From: Raphanus sativus
Taxonomy: Eukaryota; Streptophyta; Magnoliopsida; Brassicales; Brassicaceae
Length of the DNA stretch: 64,000 nucleotides
Assembly: GCF_000801105.2 (NCBI RefSeq)
Contig: NC_079519.1
Coordinates: 30,975,288 to 31,039,287 of the forward strand
Reading direction: 5' to 3'
Part shown: positions 49,206 through 59,500 of the stretch, one piece after another
Layout of the letters: every line of letters begins with the position of its first letter
How positions within the stretch are numbered: position 1 is the first letter of the stretch
The notes under the pieces: model-generated
What the model was told of the DNA's origin: nothing
Database searches by the model: none
The model's input: the letters and a program-made list of their open reading frames with translations, nothing else
Program-made: the position numbers and the translations under genes

Positions 49206-50286
49206 AGACAACTAACATAAACGTATACAGTTCATATGCTATTCTATTGTTATAACTTATAAAATACTCAAGCTTAACATTTTGTATCAAACTATGAATT
49301 TTAACTAACTACTAGATTTTGATTCGCGGTTTCATAGTACGAGATTAATTTTGATTAATTAAATTTATGAACTTTATATATACCTTATGTGGTTTTAATT
49401 TTGTATATAATTTTATGTTTAAGTTTGCGTACATTATTTATTTTAGTTTTATTATATTATTCATGAATAATAAGAATAATCTATTTAATTATTTTTATCA
49501 CAGATAACTTTTAATTGGGCTAAATTTATATTATTTGAGTCCAATTTAAAGTGGATTAAGTAAATGGGCTCGTGAGTCCAATTTAAAGTGAGTACAAATA
49601 ACTTGCTAGGCAATTAAAGTCTTGTCTAATGGCAGCTGACAAACTCTTCATCTCAAGAGGCCTATGTGGAGAAGAAACAGGTTCTGCCAAGAAAACGTCA
49701 AACCAGAGTTTGCCTGAACGGTATTTGCTTCCACACAATACATTTTGGATATTCTCATTACATAGCTATCTGATTAGTCCTTTGTCTTTTGACTGGAATT
49801 TTAACAGGAATGTTGAGAAGAAGTCACTTTCGGCAGAGGATCACAGAGAAAAGTTGAAACAGAGCGAGTTCGTTCAGCTGATTTTTAGCTCTATGATTCT
49901 TGAAGACGATTCATGAAGGAGAGGACATAACTTCTCAACGGTTATTAGATCATTCAACGATTGGGGAACAAAAATGTAATGGAGTTGTTGTTAAGCAAGA
50001 AGTTGATATAGGGAAGTGTTTGGGGATTACCAGAATAATGTTAGAGAGATTTGTATTGAAGAGTCAAAGAGAGACATGAATAATGAGTATTATTATTTAT
50101 CTTATTCAACACATTGTTTCTCTAGTGAACACTCAATATGTTTGTAGACAGTAAGAAAACATCAGAAGAAGTGTAAGTATTTCATCCAGATTTGCATTTA
50201 GTTATTTGGACAAGGCCTGAGGGATCAAATACAGTAAAACTACTAATGATCCAACGAATATATACAAGAATTTAGATTCATATGAA
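49206..50286 (+). other. Stretch with a possible gene remnant of unknown family
   Basis: AT-rich DNA to 49600. From 49629 a frame starts MAADKLFISRGLCGEETGSA and can be spliced (GT near 49721, TTTTAACAG near 49808) to NVEKKSLSAEDHREKLKQSE. After a stop at 49914-49916 another frame continues (EGEDITSQRLLDHSTIGEQK) to a stop near 50080. Similar words recur near 50880 (AAGAGTCAA, GAGACATG), so the piece seems partly duplicated. I do not recognise it. It may be a broken small gene. Confidence 0.3.
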
Positions 50287-50454
50287 TGGTAGGGACCGCA
50301 CGAACGCTGGCACCCCTCTGCCACAAATAATGACGCAGGCTCTCCCACTTGGGGAGACCTTAGGCTAAGCACCCTTCCTCTATGTGCAATGGAAGTCACT
50401 AGCCTAGGCCACTCATCTTTTTGATCAAGAGTTGACCCCGTCCAGGTAAGTGAT
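50287..50454 (-). ncRNA. U1 snRNA gene, diverged copy
   Basis: The minus strand reads AUCACUUACCUGGACGGGGU, then CCUAGGCUAGUG, CUUAGCCUAAGGUCUCCCCA, AGUGGGAGAGCCUGCGUCAU, the Sm site AUUUGUGG and the closing 3' hairpin. U1 base-pairs to 5' splice sites through ACUUACCUG. This copy looks weaker than the one at 51,579. The U1-70K-binding loop is GAUCAAAAAG rather than GAUCAAGAAG, the first stem has mismatches, and the last hairpin has lost pairs. It keeps an snRNA-type promoter. Confidence 0.9.
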
Positions 50455-50479
50455 TTGCTTGTATTCACCACTTTCTCTT

Positions 50480-50529
50480 CTTATAGTCTGCTTCACGAGT
50501 GCTATTTCTCTGTGTAAGCGATGTGGGAC
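50480..50529 (-). promoter_or_regulatory. snRNA promoter (USE and TATA) of U1 copy 1
   Basis: The minus strand has the upstream sequence element GTCCCACATCG (50519-50529), matching plant RTCCCACATCG, and a TATA box, CTATAAG (about 50480-50486), some 30 bp before the RNA start. Their spacing of about four helical turns is what plants use for RNA polymerase II transcription of snRNAs. Confidence 0.88.
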
Positions 50530-51159
50530 TGTTTATTACATCTCAAAAGCTTCAGATGGCAAGGATTCTTTCGTGTTATGCACATGGGCTTGAACCAGTT
50601 TAGTGTTTGAGCTTTACTAGTTACATTTCTGGATACTCAAATACAGATTTTCAGATTTGCTATGATGATTCTTGTCTTTGACCGGATTTACAAAAACTGA
50701 CAACTAGTTTCTTTCAGAAGAAAGAGATAAAAGTTGAAACATTCCAGTAACTTCTACACGATTGCTAGTTCACTCAGTGGTCGGAAAGTTGTAACATTCA
50801 GAGTAACTTCTATTTATATATAGCAAAAGTGATTTTGAGAAGGGTTCAGGTTAAGCAGATTAATGCTAAGGGCCTTGTTATGAAGAGTCAAGCAAGGGAG
50901 ACATGGTAATCAGTACTGTTAACATACGAACATATATTTACTCAATAGTTTGCAGACCGTATGTGGTAAAGAAACACAATATATTAGCACTAGCTCTGTG
51001 CTTAAGATTCAGTATCTCTTCCTTATGGTTTGGTGTTTGTATTGAAGTTCTACGTGGACATTATGAACATCATTAATTTAGTTTAGACAAAGATGTCTTC
51101 TTCGCCTTTTTATAATTTGAGACCAATGCTAAGAATAAAAAAAAATTGAACTTGGAGAT

Positions 51160-51315
51160 TGTAGGGCTTTACCCCTAAGGGAGCCCTTCCAGAAATTCTC
51201 AAAGGCCAAAGACAAGCTAAGGCCTAAGAGGGGGTTTGGAAATAGTTTTCAACCAGCAATAGACGCGCCTCGGTTAGTACCTCATTAGCTGCGTCATTGC
51301 CCCAAGCGCAAAGAT
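51160..51315 (-). ncRNA. U4 snRNA gene
   Basis: The minus strand begins AUCUUUGCGCUUGGGGCAAU, followed by AUGAGGUACUAACCGAGGCG and AUUGCUGGUUGAAAACUAUU, the U6-pairing stems and kink-turn region of U4, and ends with UUUCUGGAAGGGCUCCC. U4 chaperones U6 in the tri-snRNP and is released on spliceosome activation. Length of about 156 nt and sequence look intact. It stands head-to-tail between two U1 genes. The exact 3' end is approximate. Confidence 0.92.
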
Positions 51316-51343
51316 GAGTATCAACCTACGACCGCGTCTCTGT

Positions 51344-51394
51344 TTTATAGTCAGCAAAACCAACCTACTTTGATACACATTTCCGATGTGGGAT
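51344..51394 (-). promoter_or_regulatory. snRNA promoter (USE and TATA) of U4
   Basis: ATCCCACATCG (51384-51394, minus strand) is a perfect plant USE. The TATA box CTATAAAAC (about 51342-51350) lies some 30 bp before the U4 start, at pol II spacing. Confidence 0.9.
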
Positions 51395-51578
51395 AGTTAA
51401 TTTAGCTTGACCTAACAAAATCAATGTATTTTTGTCATGCATACATCTCTGCAACTGTTTTCGCCCTAAATACAACAATGTTTTGTAGTTTATTTGAACA
51501 AGAAATACGCTATATAACAAGTAAAATGTTTTAACGGTTATGTAATAATTACAAAAAGGTTCAAAGACTCATAATGTA

Positions 51579-51743
51579 TGGTGGGAGCCGCGCGAACGCA
51601 GGCTCCCTCTGCCACAAATAATGACGCAGGCTCTCCCACTTGGGGAGACCTTAGGCTAAGCGCCTCTCCTGAGTGCAATGGAGATCACTAGCCTAGGCCA
51701 CTCATCTTCTTGATCATGAGTCGACCCCGTCCAGGTAAGTGAT
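51579..51743 (-). ncRNA. U1 snRNA gene, canonical copy
   Basis: The minus strand gives a 165-nt U1 RNA: AUCACUUACCUGGACGGGGU at the start, a perfect first stem with the GAUCAAGAAG loop bound by U1-70K, CUUAGCCUAAGGUCUCCCCA, the Sm-site region AUUAUUUGUGG, and a last hairpin with GCGUUCGCGC. All key elements are present. Compared with usual U1 (AUACUUACC) the 5' end has one additional base, shared with the other copy. This is the better candidate for a working U1 gene. Confidence 0.93.
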
Positions 51744-51766
51744 TTGAACGCTCTCTCTACTTCCCT

Positions 51767-51818
51767 TTTTATACTCTGCTCCGCTTATAATGCTGTTTAC
51801 GTGTAAGCGATGTGGGAT
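51767..51818 (-). promoter_or_regulatory. snRNA promoter (USE and TATA) of U1 copy 2
   Basis: ATCCCACATCG (51808-51818, minus strand) is a perfect USE. TATAAAAA (about 51766-51773) is the TATA box about 25-30 bp before the RNA start. Confidence 0.9.
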
Positions 51819-54800
51819 GGCTTGCAACATTTTACTACTGAAACAGGCTTGAGATGACAAAATTCGTTTCTGTTGTACATATGGGCCGAATGTTATAGGC
51901 CATTTAAGTGTGTGGCCTGCAAACCAAAAACAAATCTGTCTAGTTTTAAGTTCGAGTAAAAAGGTTGAAACTTGAAAGTGAAGTATTCAATGATGAAATC
52001 ATCAGATAGAAAAAAAAGAGTGACATCACACACTTAGTCGATGAAACCACTAATGCTCTTGCTGCCTTTGTTAATATATTGAATTGATAATTCACCTAAA
52101 AGAGCAGACCCTACCCTGAACAACTCTGGGCTGGAAGCAAGATTAAAAAGCTTATTACATATAAAAAAAAGGGAAAACAAAGTTAGTTATGCTTGATCTC
52201 AGTATTACAAAAATATACAAATGCTAACCACAAACCAACTAATATACTGAAGATTTTGTTGAAAAAGGCTGAAATTCTAGATATTCTAAGCATGGCCAGA
52301 AGGACATGCTTCTTTTGCTTTTACACAGGGCGGTACTGTGAAAGGGGACAATGGATTAAACATCTAAATGCATTTTAAGGACACAGCAGATGTACATGTT
52401 TGCATTGAAACTTCCACTAAATCCTCCCACCAAACATTATGCAAAAGAAAAGAGTCACAACCATATATTCTAGGCCATACCAACTAGTTAGAACACTCAG
52501 ACAGTATAGGGTTAGAGACCATATAAATGGAAGAGGGTCTAATGTCTCTTTTTTTTGGATTTGGAAGTGCTTCATCATCTGGTTAAGAACGTTTTTAGTT
52601 TTATATATCTGCTTTAAATTACCTCTGTTTGAGAAAATGGAGAAAGAAAACTACATAAATTTATCTATATTATGTATTATAATATATCTCCCATTTTGTT
52701 TTTTTCCTAGGAAAATTTTAAAACTAATAAATATTTTTCATTTGTTTTCTTGATATATTTTGTCTATGCAAAATAGTAATGTGCACATAATATATATAGA
52801 TAATAATCAACCTTCATAAATCTTTTCACGAAAACCCTACCTTGTTTTGGAATGTTTAATCAAAATTTTGGGTACAGTAATGTTCAATCCAATCAACTTT
52901 AAAAGGCTGTTGTGGACTACATCTTAAAAATTGCGTGTTTTCTATTTTTTCCTAACCAGAGAAAGAACCCCAAACTTACAATCCAAAAATAAATAACATT
53001 TACAGATATACTACTACTTAGTTGCTATCACAACAATCAGCGTTGTGATTTGACAGTGTTATACCATAACATCTATTCACTGCCAAAATGTTAAGGTCGG
53101 GAGGGACATGAGACCTTGTTTGCTACTTTAAATGTTCCAATCCTAAAGAAAAAGTATACACCGAAGGACCCCTCTCAAAAACTCTCACAAATCAAAAGTA
53201 TTTCTCAAGTACATCAAATCATACTTATGGAACCTCTTTTGTCGTGTTCTGTCGCCGGGATTAATTATTATCTATTAATTATGTTAATTGTGAAGCATAA
53301 TTGTTAATTGTTATCATCCTTTTGTGGTCAGACAGTTTGTTATTATCTTTTTGTTTCATTGCAAATTTTGCCTATACACATACAATGTTGATTAATTGAT
53401 CTCATATCATCTCAGTCCGATTTAAAACATATTAAGAAGGGTTGTTGGATTAATAACTTAAATTCAGTTCTTCTGTTTGGACTTTGTACTAGTATCATCC
53501 ATGCATCATCACTTAGATTAAGTAGATATATAGTAAATAAGTTATTTGTTAAGAAAAACAACTGAAAATAATGTTTGGTCTGTGTTTCCTAGCTACTAAT
53601 TAGGAAGCAAAGAAATGACTTAGTTCAACTGACACTTGAAATGTTTAAACAAAATTTTTCAATTAAGCTCCCTAAACAAAAGCTAGTAAACTGTCTGAAC
53701 TCTAAACTATCAAAAACTAGGCACTTAAGGGTCTTAATGTTACCAAATTATGATGAACGGTCCCATTTAAGAGGCAACGATCCATTTATTAATAAAATCC
53801 CTTGAACTGGACCACCCAAACGAATATACACCACATCGTACCATACATACACATTAATACATGCATATGTATCTTTTAATATTCTAAGCAAATCTACACT
53901 TTTACAGATTGGTGTGTTCGGCAAAGGGTCAGGTTCACATCTAAAAGTCGATACTTATACATTATGAATATTAAAATTAGAGACACTGCCTTTTCCAAAA
54001 GATGAGATGATGGTAAAATATTAATGTAATAGAGCTAGTTCGTTTGACACATAATCTTTTCGGAGGCTAGAACTTATATTCAACATAAAGTTTAGTTCCA
54101 GATATCACTATTTCGACCAGCTAAAAATCTACAACAAAATTATTGTTCTAAGAATGAAGATCATGAATACAGTTTCAGTTTTGACGATTTTTTTAGCAAA
54201 AGAAAAATCAGACAGTTCCGAGCATAACCTTTATTAAACAAAACAAAAAATAAAGGCAAAACATATAAGCCCACTGGTCACAATAACGGAAACAAATAAT
54301 TATTAGCCTAACGGGGAGGTTTAGGGGGATAGGTTCGGAGCGTATTGCGCCTCTTTCACCCCTTCCGCTAGCTATTATTACTAATTAATTTATTTATCTA
54401 TATTCTATTAATTCTTCAACATGTCTAATTGATTAAAGGTTGTGTCCAACATAAAATATAATGCATATAACTAATTATCTAGATATATTATATAATTACC
54501 TTTATTAAAAAAATTGTAACTTCCACGTTGGTTTCCTAAATCTGTAACTTCCACCTATATGTTACGTAATATGCGGTTATTTTTTTCTTTTGGGATCCAT
54601 CAGAATAAATTCAGTTCCAGTAATTATTATTATTCATAAAATAATTTTGTAATGCTTCTAAGATGTATGCATATTTTGTAAAGTCACCCTTTAATTCCAA
54701 AATATTAGTGGTTCACTACTTATTACAAACTGTAGACAACCTTACGTAGTTCAATAAATAAAAATTATATCATTTGGAAACAATAATATTGATACTTTAC

Positions 54801-55237
54801 ATTAATAAATATTATGTCCACTATAAAAATTAATGGAAATGAACTGTGGTTTAATTAAGATAATATAATACAATTTAGATTCTGATCAACATTTCAAAGA
54901 GTGAGTATATTTTTTGTTTTACATTTTCTAAAAATTCAATTTTTATATTGTATTTTTTTAATCATATTTGTGTTTTTCTTTGTAATCATATTTGTGTAGA
55001 ATATTTTTCTTAACTGATTAGTAAAAAGTTTTAATAATTTTATAAAATAGATGGACTATTAATAGGTCATTTTTCTAATTTAATAATATAGTTTATAAAT
55101 ATATCAGTATTAAAAAGTAATTTTTAAAAATTTAGAAATTTTTTAAAATTTAAATTATTTATATTTCATTTCACATAAAATATAATTTAAACATTTTCTA
55201 CAACAAATTAGAGTTACGCTATATAATTCAAATACAA
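51819..55237. other. Gene-free AT-rich stretch
   Basis: No gene is supportable; open frames such as 52439-52753 have no family likeness. A GC-rich imperfect inverted repeat lies at 54309-54370. A degenerate Helitron-type 3' terminus on the minus strand lies near 54876-54920 (TTTAGATTCTGATC followed by GTATATTTTTTG), resembling the terminus at 55,238. Confidence 0.5.
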
Positions 55238-56398
55238 CTAGATTCTGATCCGCCCTTAAAATGGCGGGTATATTTTTTGTTTTATATTTTAAAAAAAAAT
55301 TACATTTGTGTGTTTTAATCGTATCTGTGTTTTTTTGTATAATATTCTTCTAAATAGTTAATAGTTTTTAATCTATTTTATTAAATAGTTTGACCACACC
55401 TATATCAATAGGTCATGTTCATGTTTTAAGATCCGCGGTTATAAGTTTTGTTATGTTTGGTATAGGTCAATAGGTCATGTTCATATGTTCACCTATACCA
55501 ATAGGAGATAAAAATACTTATGTTGGACATGACTTTTATCAATTAATAATTATCTAAATATCTAATTAAAACATTGAAATTAAATTTTAAATTTATAAAA
55601 AATAACAATTTAAATAAAATTGAATTATATCAATCACCTATAGGTTCAACATGCACCTCTGGTTTTAACGGTTTTTGTGGGTTTTATCAAAATTTTAGTT
55701 GATGAATATCTCTTGAAATCCAAACCGGATTACATATTGAATCACTAGATCTATAGATTTGAAAACATATCCGAATTTTCCTGTTTCAAAATAGACAAAA
55801 TCTTTACGAGTTTACATAATTTTTGTAAAATTATTAATGAAATTTTACATCATAAAATATATGGTGCTTTCAAGTGTGGGTCAAAAATTGTTTATGTTAT
55901 TAATATTTGAACACAAATATTCTAAGTTGTTGATATTGTAATATTTATTATTAATAAATTAAGAAGTTTAATTATATGATGAGATTTTGGTTTAAGTCTA
56001 TTCAGAATTCAAATTTTTGTTTCAATTCATATTTTATGGGTTTTAGTTTGGGTTTGACTATCCGTTTAAATCATATAAAATTCTATAAACTAAAATATAT
56101 AAATTTCAAATTAAAAATAAAAAAGAACAAATCACATATAAATTTTGTAATACATGAACAAGTATCTAAATTTAACATAAAATTACTTATGTTTAAATCT
56201 TTGGTTAAAAACCCAATAAATGTGACATATTGGATCCATCTATATATTTCATTTATTTAAAAGACTATTATATCAAATTAAATTAGTAACAAACACAAAT
56301 ATGATTATAAAATAAATCAAATACAAACAAATAATTTTTCAAAAAAAAGATTAAAACAAAAAATATACCCGCCCTTTGAAGGGCGGGTCAAAATCTAG
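55238..56398. mobile_element. Element bounded by two opposed Helitron-type 3' termini
   Basis: The left edge is CTAGATTCTGATCCGCCC with GGCGGG nearby, a minus-strand Helitron end. The right edge is CCCGCCC/GGGCGGG (56368-56387) followed by CAAAATCTAG then T, a plus-strand end. The outer 100 bp or so are alike in inverted orientation (both have GGCGGGTATATTTTTTGTTT when read inward). No 5' TC-type end was found. It may be two abutting Helitrons or a fused element. The open frame at 55976-56260 is not a recognised gene. Confidence 0.65.
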
Positions 56399-56582
56399 TT
56401 TTGTTTAATTCATTAGAAAGTGTTAGCGAGAAAGTGAGGGAAAAAAATAATTTCAAAAAGACATATCTCATCTTCCATTGCGATCCTTTATATACAAACC
56501 GCAAAACTTCTCCCTGCTGAGAGATTCTCTAATCCTTAAAACTAAACAACAATTTCACGAAAATTCTCAGGAACCCTGCCAG

Positions 56583-59500
56583 ATGGAGGAGACCAATGAT
56601 TTTCCCTTCTCCATAGTATCCATCGTTGAAGATGTTCTTCAACATTATAGTACCCGATCAAACGATGCCGGATTTCTATTACCGCGGAAACTCGAAGAAT
56701 CTTGTGAGTTTCTCTCTCCGAGATCTTATCCCCTTCGTGTTTTCATATAATGATTTTGAATTATTCCCACGTTGAAATCGCCTTTGTTAATAGATATCAT
56801 GTAAACATATTTATCTTTTCATATTTGGCACGTAGCTCTAAGAAGATACGAAGCTGCTGCGTGGCTTAGAGAGACGCTCGGAGTTTCTAGCGGTAGAGAC
56901 TTCCCCGCCGAACCTTCTGAAGAAGATTTTAGGCTTGGGTTGAGAAGCGGGATCGTTCTTTGTAATGTTCTTAACAAAGTTAATCCTGGCTCAGTCTCAA
57001 AGGTATCGACCCGAAACCACATCATGTAATATTAGTTTTGTGACGTCAAGTAAACGGTTTAATCTTTTGTTTGTTTCATGGTGTTAAATAGCTAAACAAC
57101 TGTATTAAACAATTGCGGACAAACTTGCTCGGAGTTCTCCATAAGCTGTAATTTATGTTGATTATGTTCCATCGATTTTTGAATTCTGAACCGGTTTGTT
57201 TATCAACTAGTATAGTTTTGGCAGAAAATAAAGTATTAAACCTACATAGATAAGTTAAATGAAACATTGTATTGACTTTAAAAAAAAAAAAAACATTGTA
57301 TTGACTTATATGTAGAGAATTAACATCTTTTTTTTTTCACAGGTTGTTGAAGCACCGGATGATGTTGCAGATGGAGCTGCACTCTCTGCTTTTCAGTACT
57401 TTGAAAACATCAGGAACTTTTTAGTTGCCGTTGAGGAAATGGGTTTGCCATCTTTTGAAGCTTCTGACATGGAGAAGGTATAAAAGACTTGAAAGAAGAT
57501 ATAGACTACTTGTAGCTTCTTCTTTTTAAAATCTTTGTTTTGTTTATTTTTCAGGGAGGAAAGTCTATTAGGATAGTGAACAGCATACTTGCACTTAAGT
57601 CTTATAGCGAGTGGAAACTGAAAGGTGGAACTGGTCCGTGGAGGTATGGATCCAACATGAAGAATAATTTTGGATCGAGGAAACCATTTCTGAGGAAAAG
57701 TTCAGAGCCGTTCATGTCAACAACTCATTCATCACCTGATCAGCCTGTGTGTTCTGATCTTGGGCAAGTAAGTGACAAAGTAGAAATGTTTTGTTGATAT
57801 GGCATCGGTTGTGGTGGTTAATGATAAAAGTATTTCTGTTTTACTTTGCAGGGAGATTCTAGATCCATTAACGCGCTTGTTCGATCATTTATTTCAGACA
57901 AAAAGAATGAAGACATTCCAAGTGTAAGAATTCTGCTTTTATAGTTTATTATGGTTGTGTTTGCTGAATGAAACCTTATTGATTTTTTCTTAAAGCTTCT
58001 TAGGATATATAAAAATGATGGCTATGTATCTCCAACTGTAATAGTACCAGGAATTGTTAGCAAGACTAGTAGACACAATTTTCCAAATTCTTATTGAAAA
58101 ATCTGATTTATTTATTTCTTTAATCTCCTCAGGTTATAGAGTCTGTGTTGAACAAAATTATGGAAGAAGTCCAGCAACGGTTATCAATCCAAAATGAAAT
58201 GGTGAGGATAATCATGATGTCATTTTCTTCTGTCCGAGGTTCTGGTCTGGCTAGGAAGTATTAAGAAGCTTGCTTTCAAATTTTTTTCTTTTTCAGATGA
58301 AATCAAGTACAAAGCCTATTCCAGAAGATGATTCATCATGCGAGACAGTGGAACCGTCTCAGCAGTGTGGAGTAAGACAACATGACGAAGTAGAAGAAAA
58401 CATAACATCACAAGTCGTAGAAGAAAAGATTCAAAGGATAAATACTGAACACTTGGAAGAACAAGAGATTCTTCTAAACCAACAAAAGCACATCCAGGTA
58501 GCTTCCATTGTGTTGCAAGCATATTGTGAAAATGTTTTTTTTTTTTTTTTTGCATCTCCTGTTAGAAGGAGTTTGAGCTTTGTTTAAATTCCTGCAGGAG
58601 TTAAAGCAAGTTCTAAACACTACCAAAGCTGGAATGCAGTTACTGCAGAAGAAGTATCAAGAAGACTTCTTTCACCTAGGTTTCAACTCAGACCATATTC
58701 TTGCTATGTGCTTCTTCAGGCTTTAATGTTCAATTAGTGAATATATACTGTGTTTGTTACACAGGCGATCATGTAAATGGTTTAGCTCATGCGGCTACGG
58801 GATACAAAAGAGTTCTTGAAGAAAACCGCAAATTGTACAACCTAGTGCAGGACCTAAAAGGTATCTTCACTGTAAAAAAAAATCACTTGTGGCATACTTA
58901 GAGACACTCACACTTGTGTAATTATTAGGAAACATACGGGTGTACTGTCGGGTTAGGCCGTTCTTGCCCGGGGAACCAACTGCTTTGAGTACCGTGGAAC
59001 ACATAGAAGAAGGGACAATCACAATCAGAGTGCCATCAAAGTATGGGAAAGAAGGACACAAACCATTCATGTTCAACAAAGTCTTTGGTCCTTCTGCAAC
59101 ACAAGGTTATTTAAGTCCATATAATGTTTCTTTGAGTCTGTTTTTCTCTGATTAACATTACTGAATGAATAATTTGTTCTTCAGAGGAAGTGTTTTCAGA
59201 CATGCAGCCTCTGGTACGGTCAGTTCTTGATGGCTACAATGTCTGCATCTTTGCTTATGGCCAAACCGGGTCCGGGAAAACTTTTACCATGGTAAAAACA
59301 CTGATACAATACTTGCCGTGTGAATCAAGTTTTTAAATTACTAATTTGCCTAATACTCTAGACAGGTCCTAAGGAACTGACTGAAGAAAGCCTAGGTGTG
59401 AACTACAGGGCACTGGCTGATCTGTTTCTTCTATCAGATCAAAGAAAAGACACAACCAGCTACGAAATCTCGGTTCAGATGCTAGAAATTTACAACGAGC

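Noticed and set aside
50202..50471. 89-codon open frame on the minus strand
   Set aside because: It covers the U1 snRNA gene and has no protein family resemblance.
50287..51818. Direct repeats first taken for LTRs of a small retrotransposon (TRIM)
   Set aside because: The reverse complement is clearly U1 snRNA, and the shared GATGTGGGA motif is the snRNA upstream element rather than an LTR signal.
55976..56260. 94-codon open frame
   Set aside because: AT-rich, Lys/Asn/Phe-biased translation inside a Helitron-bounded element, with no family likeness.
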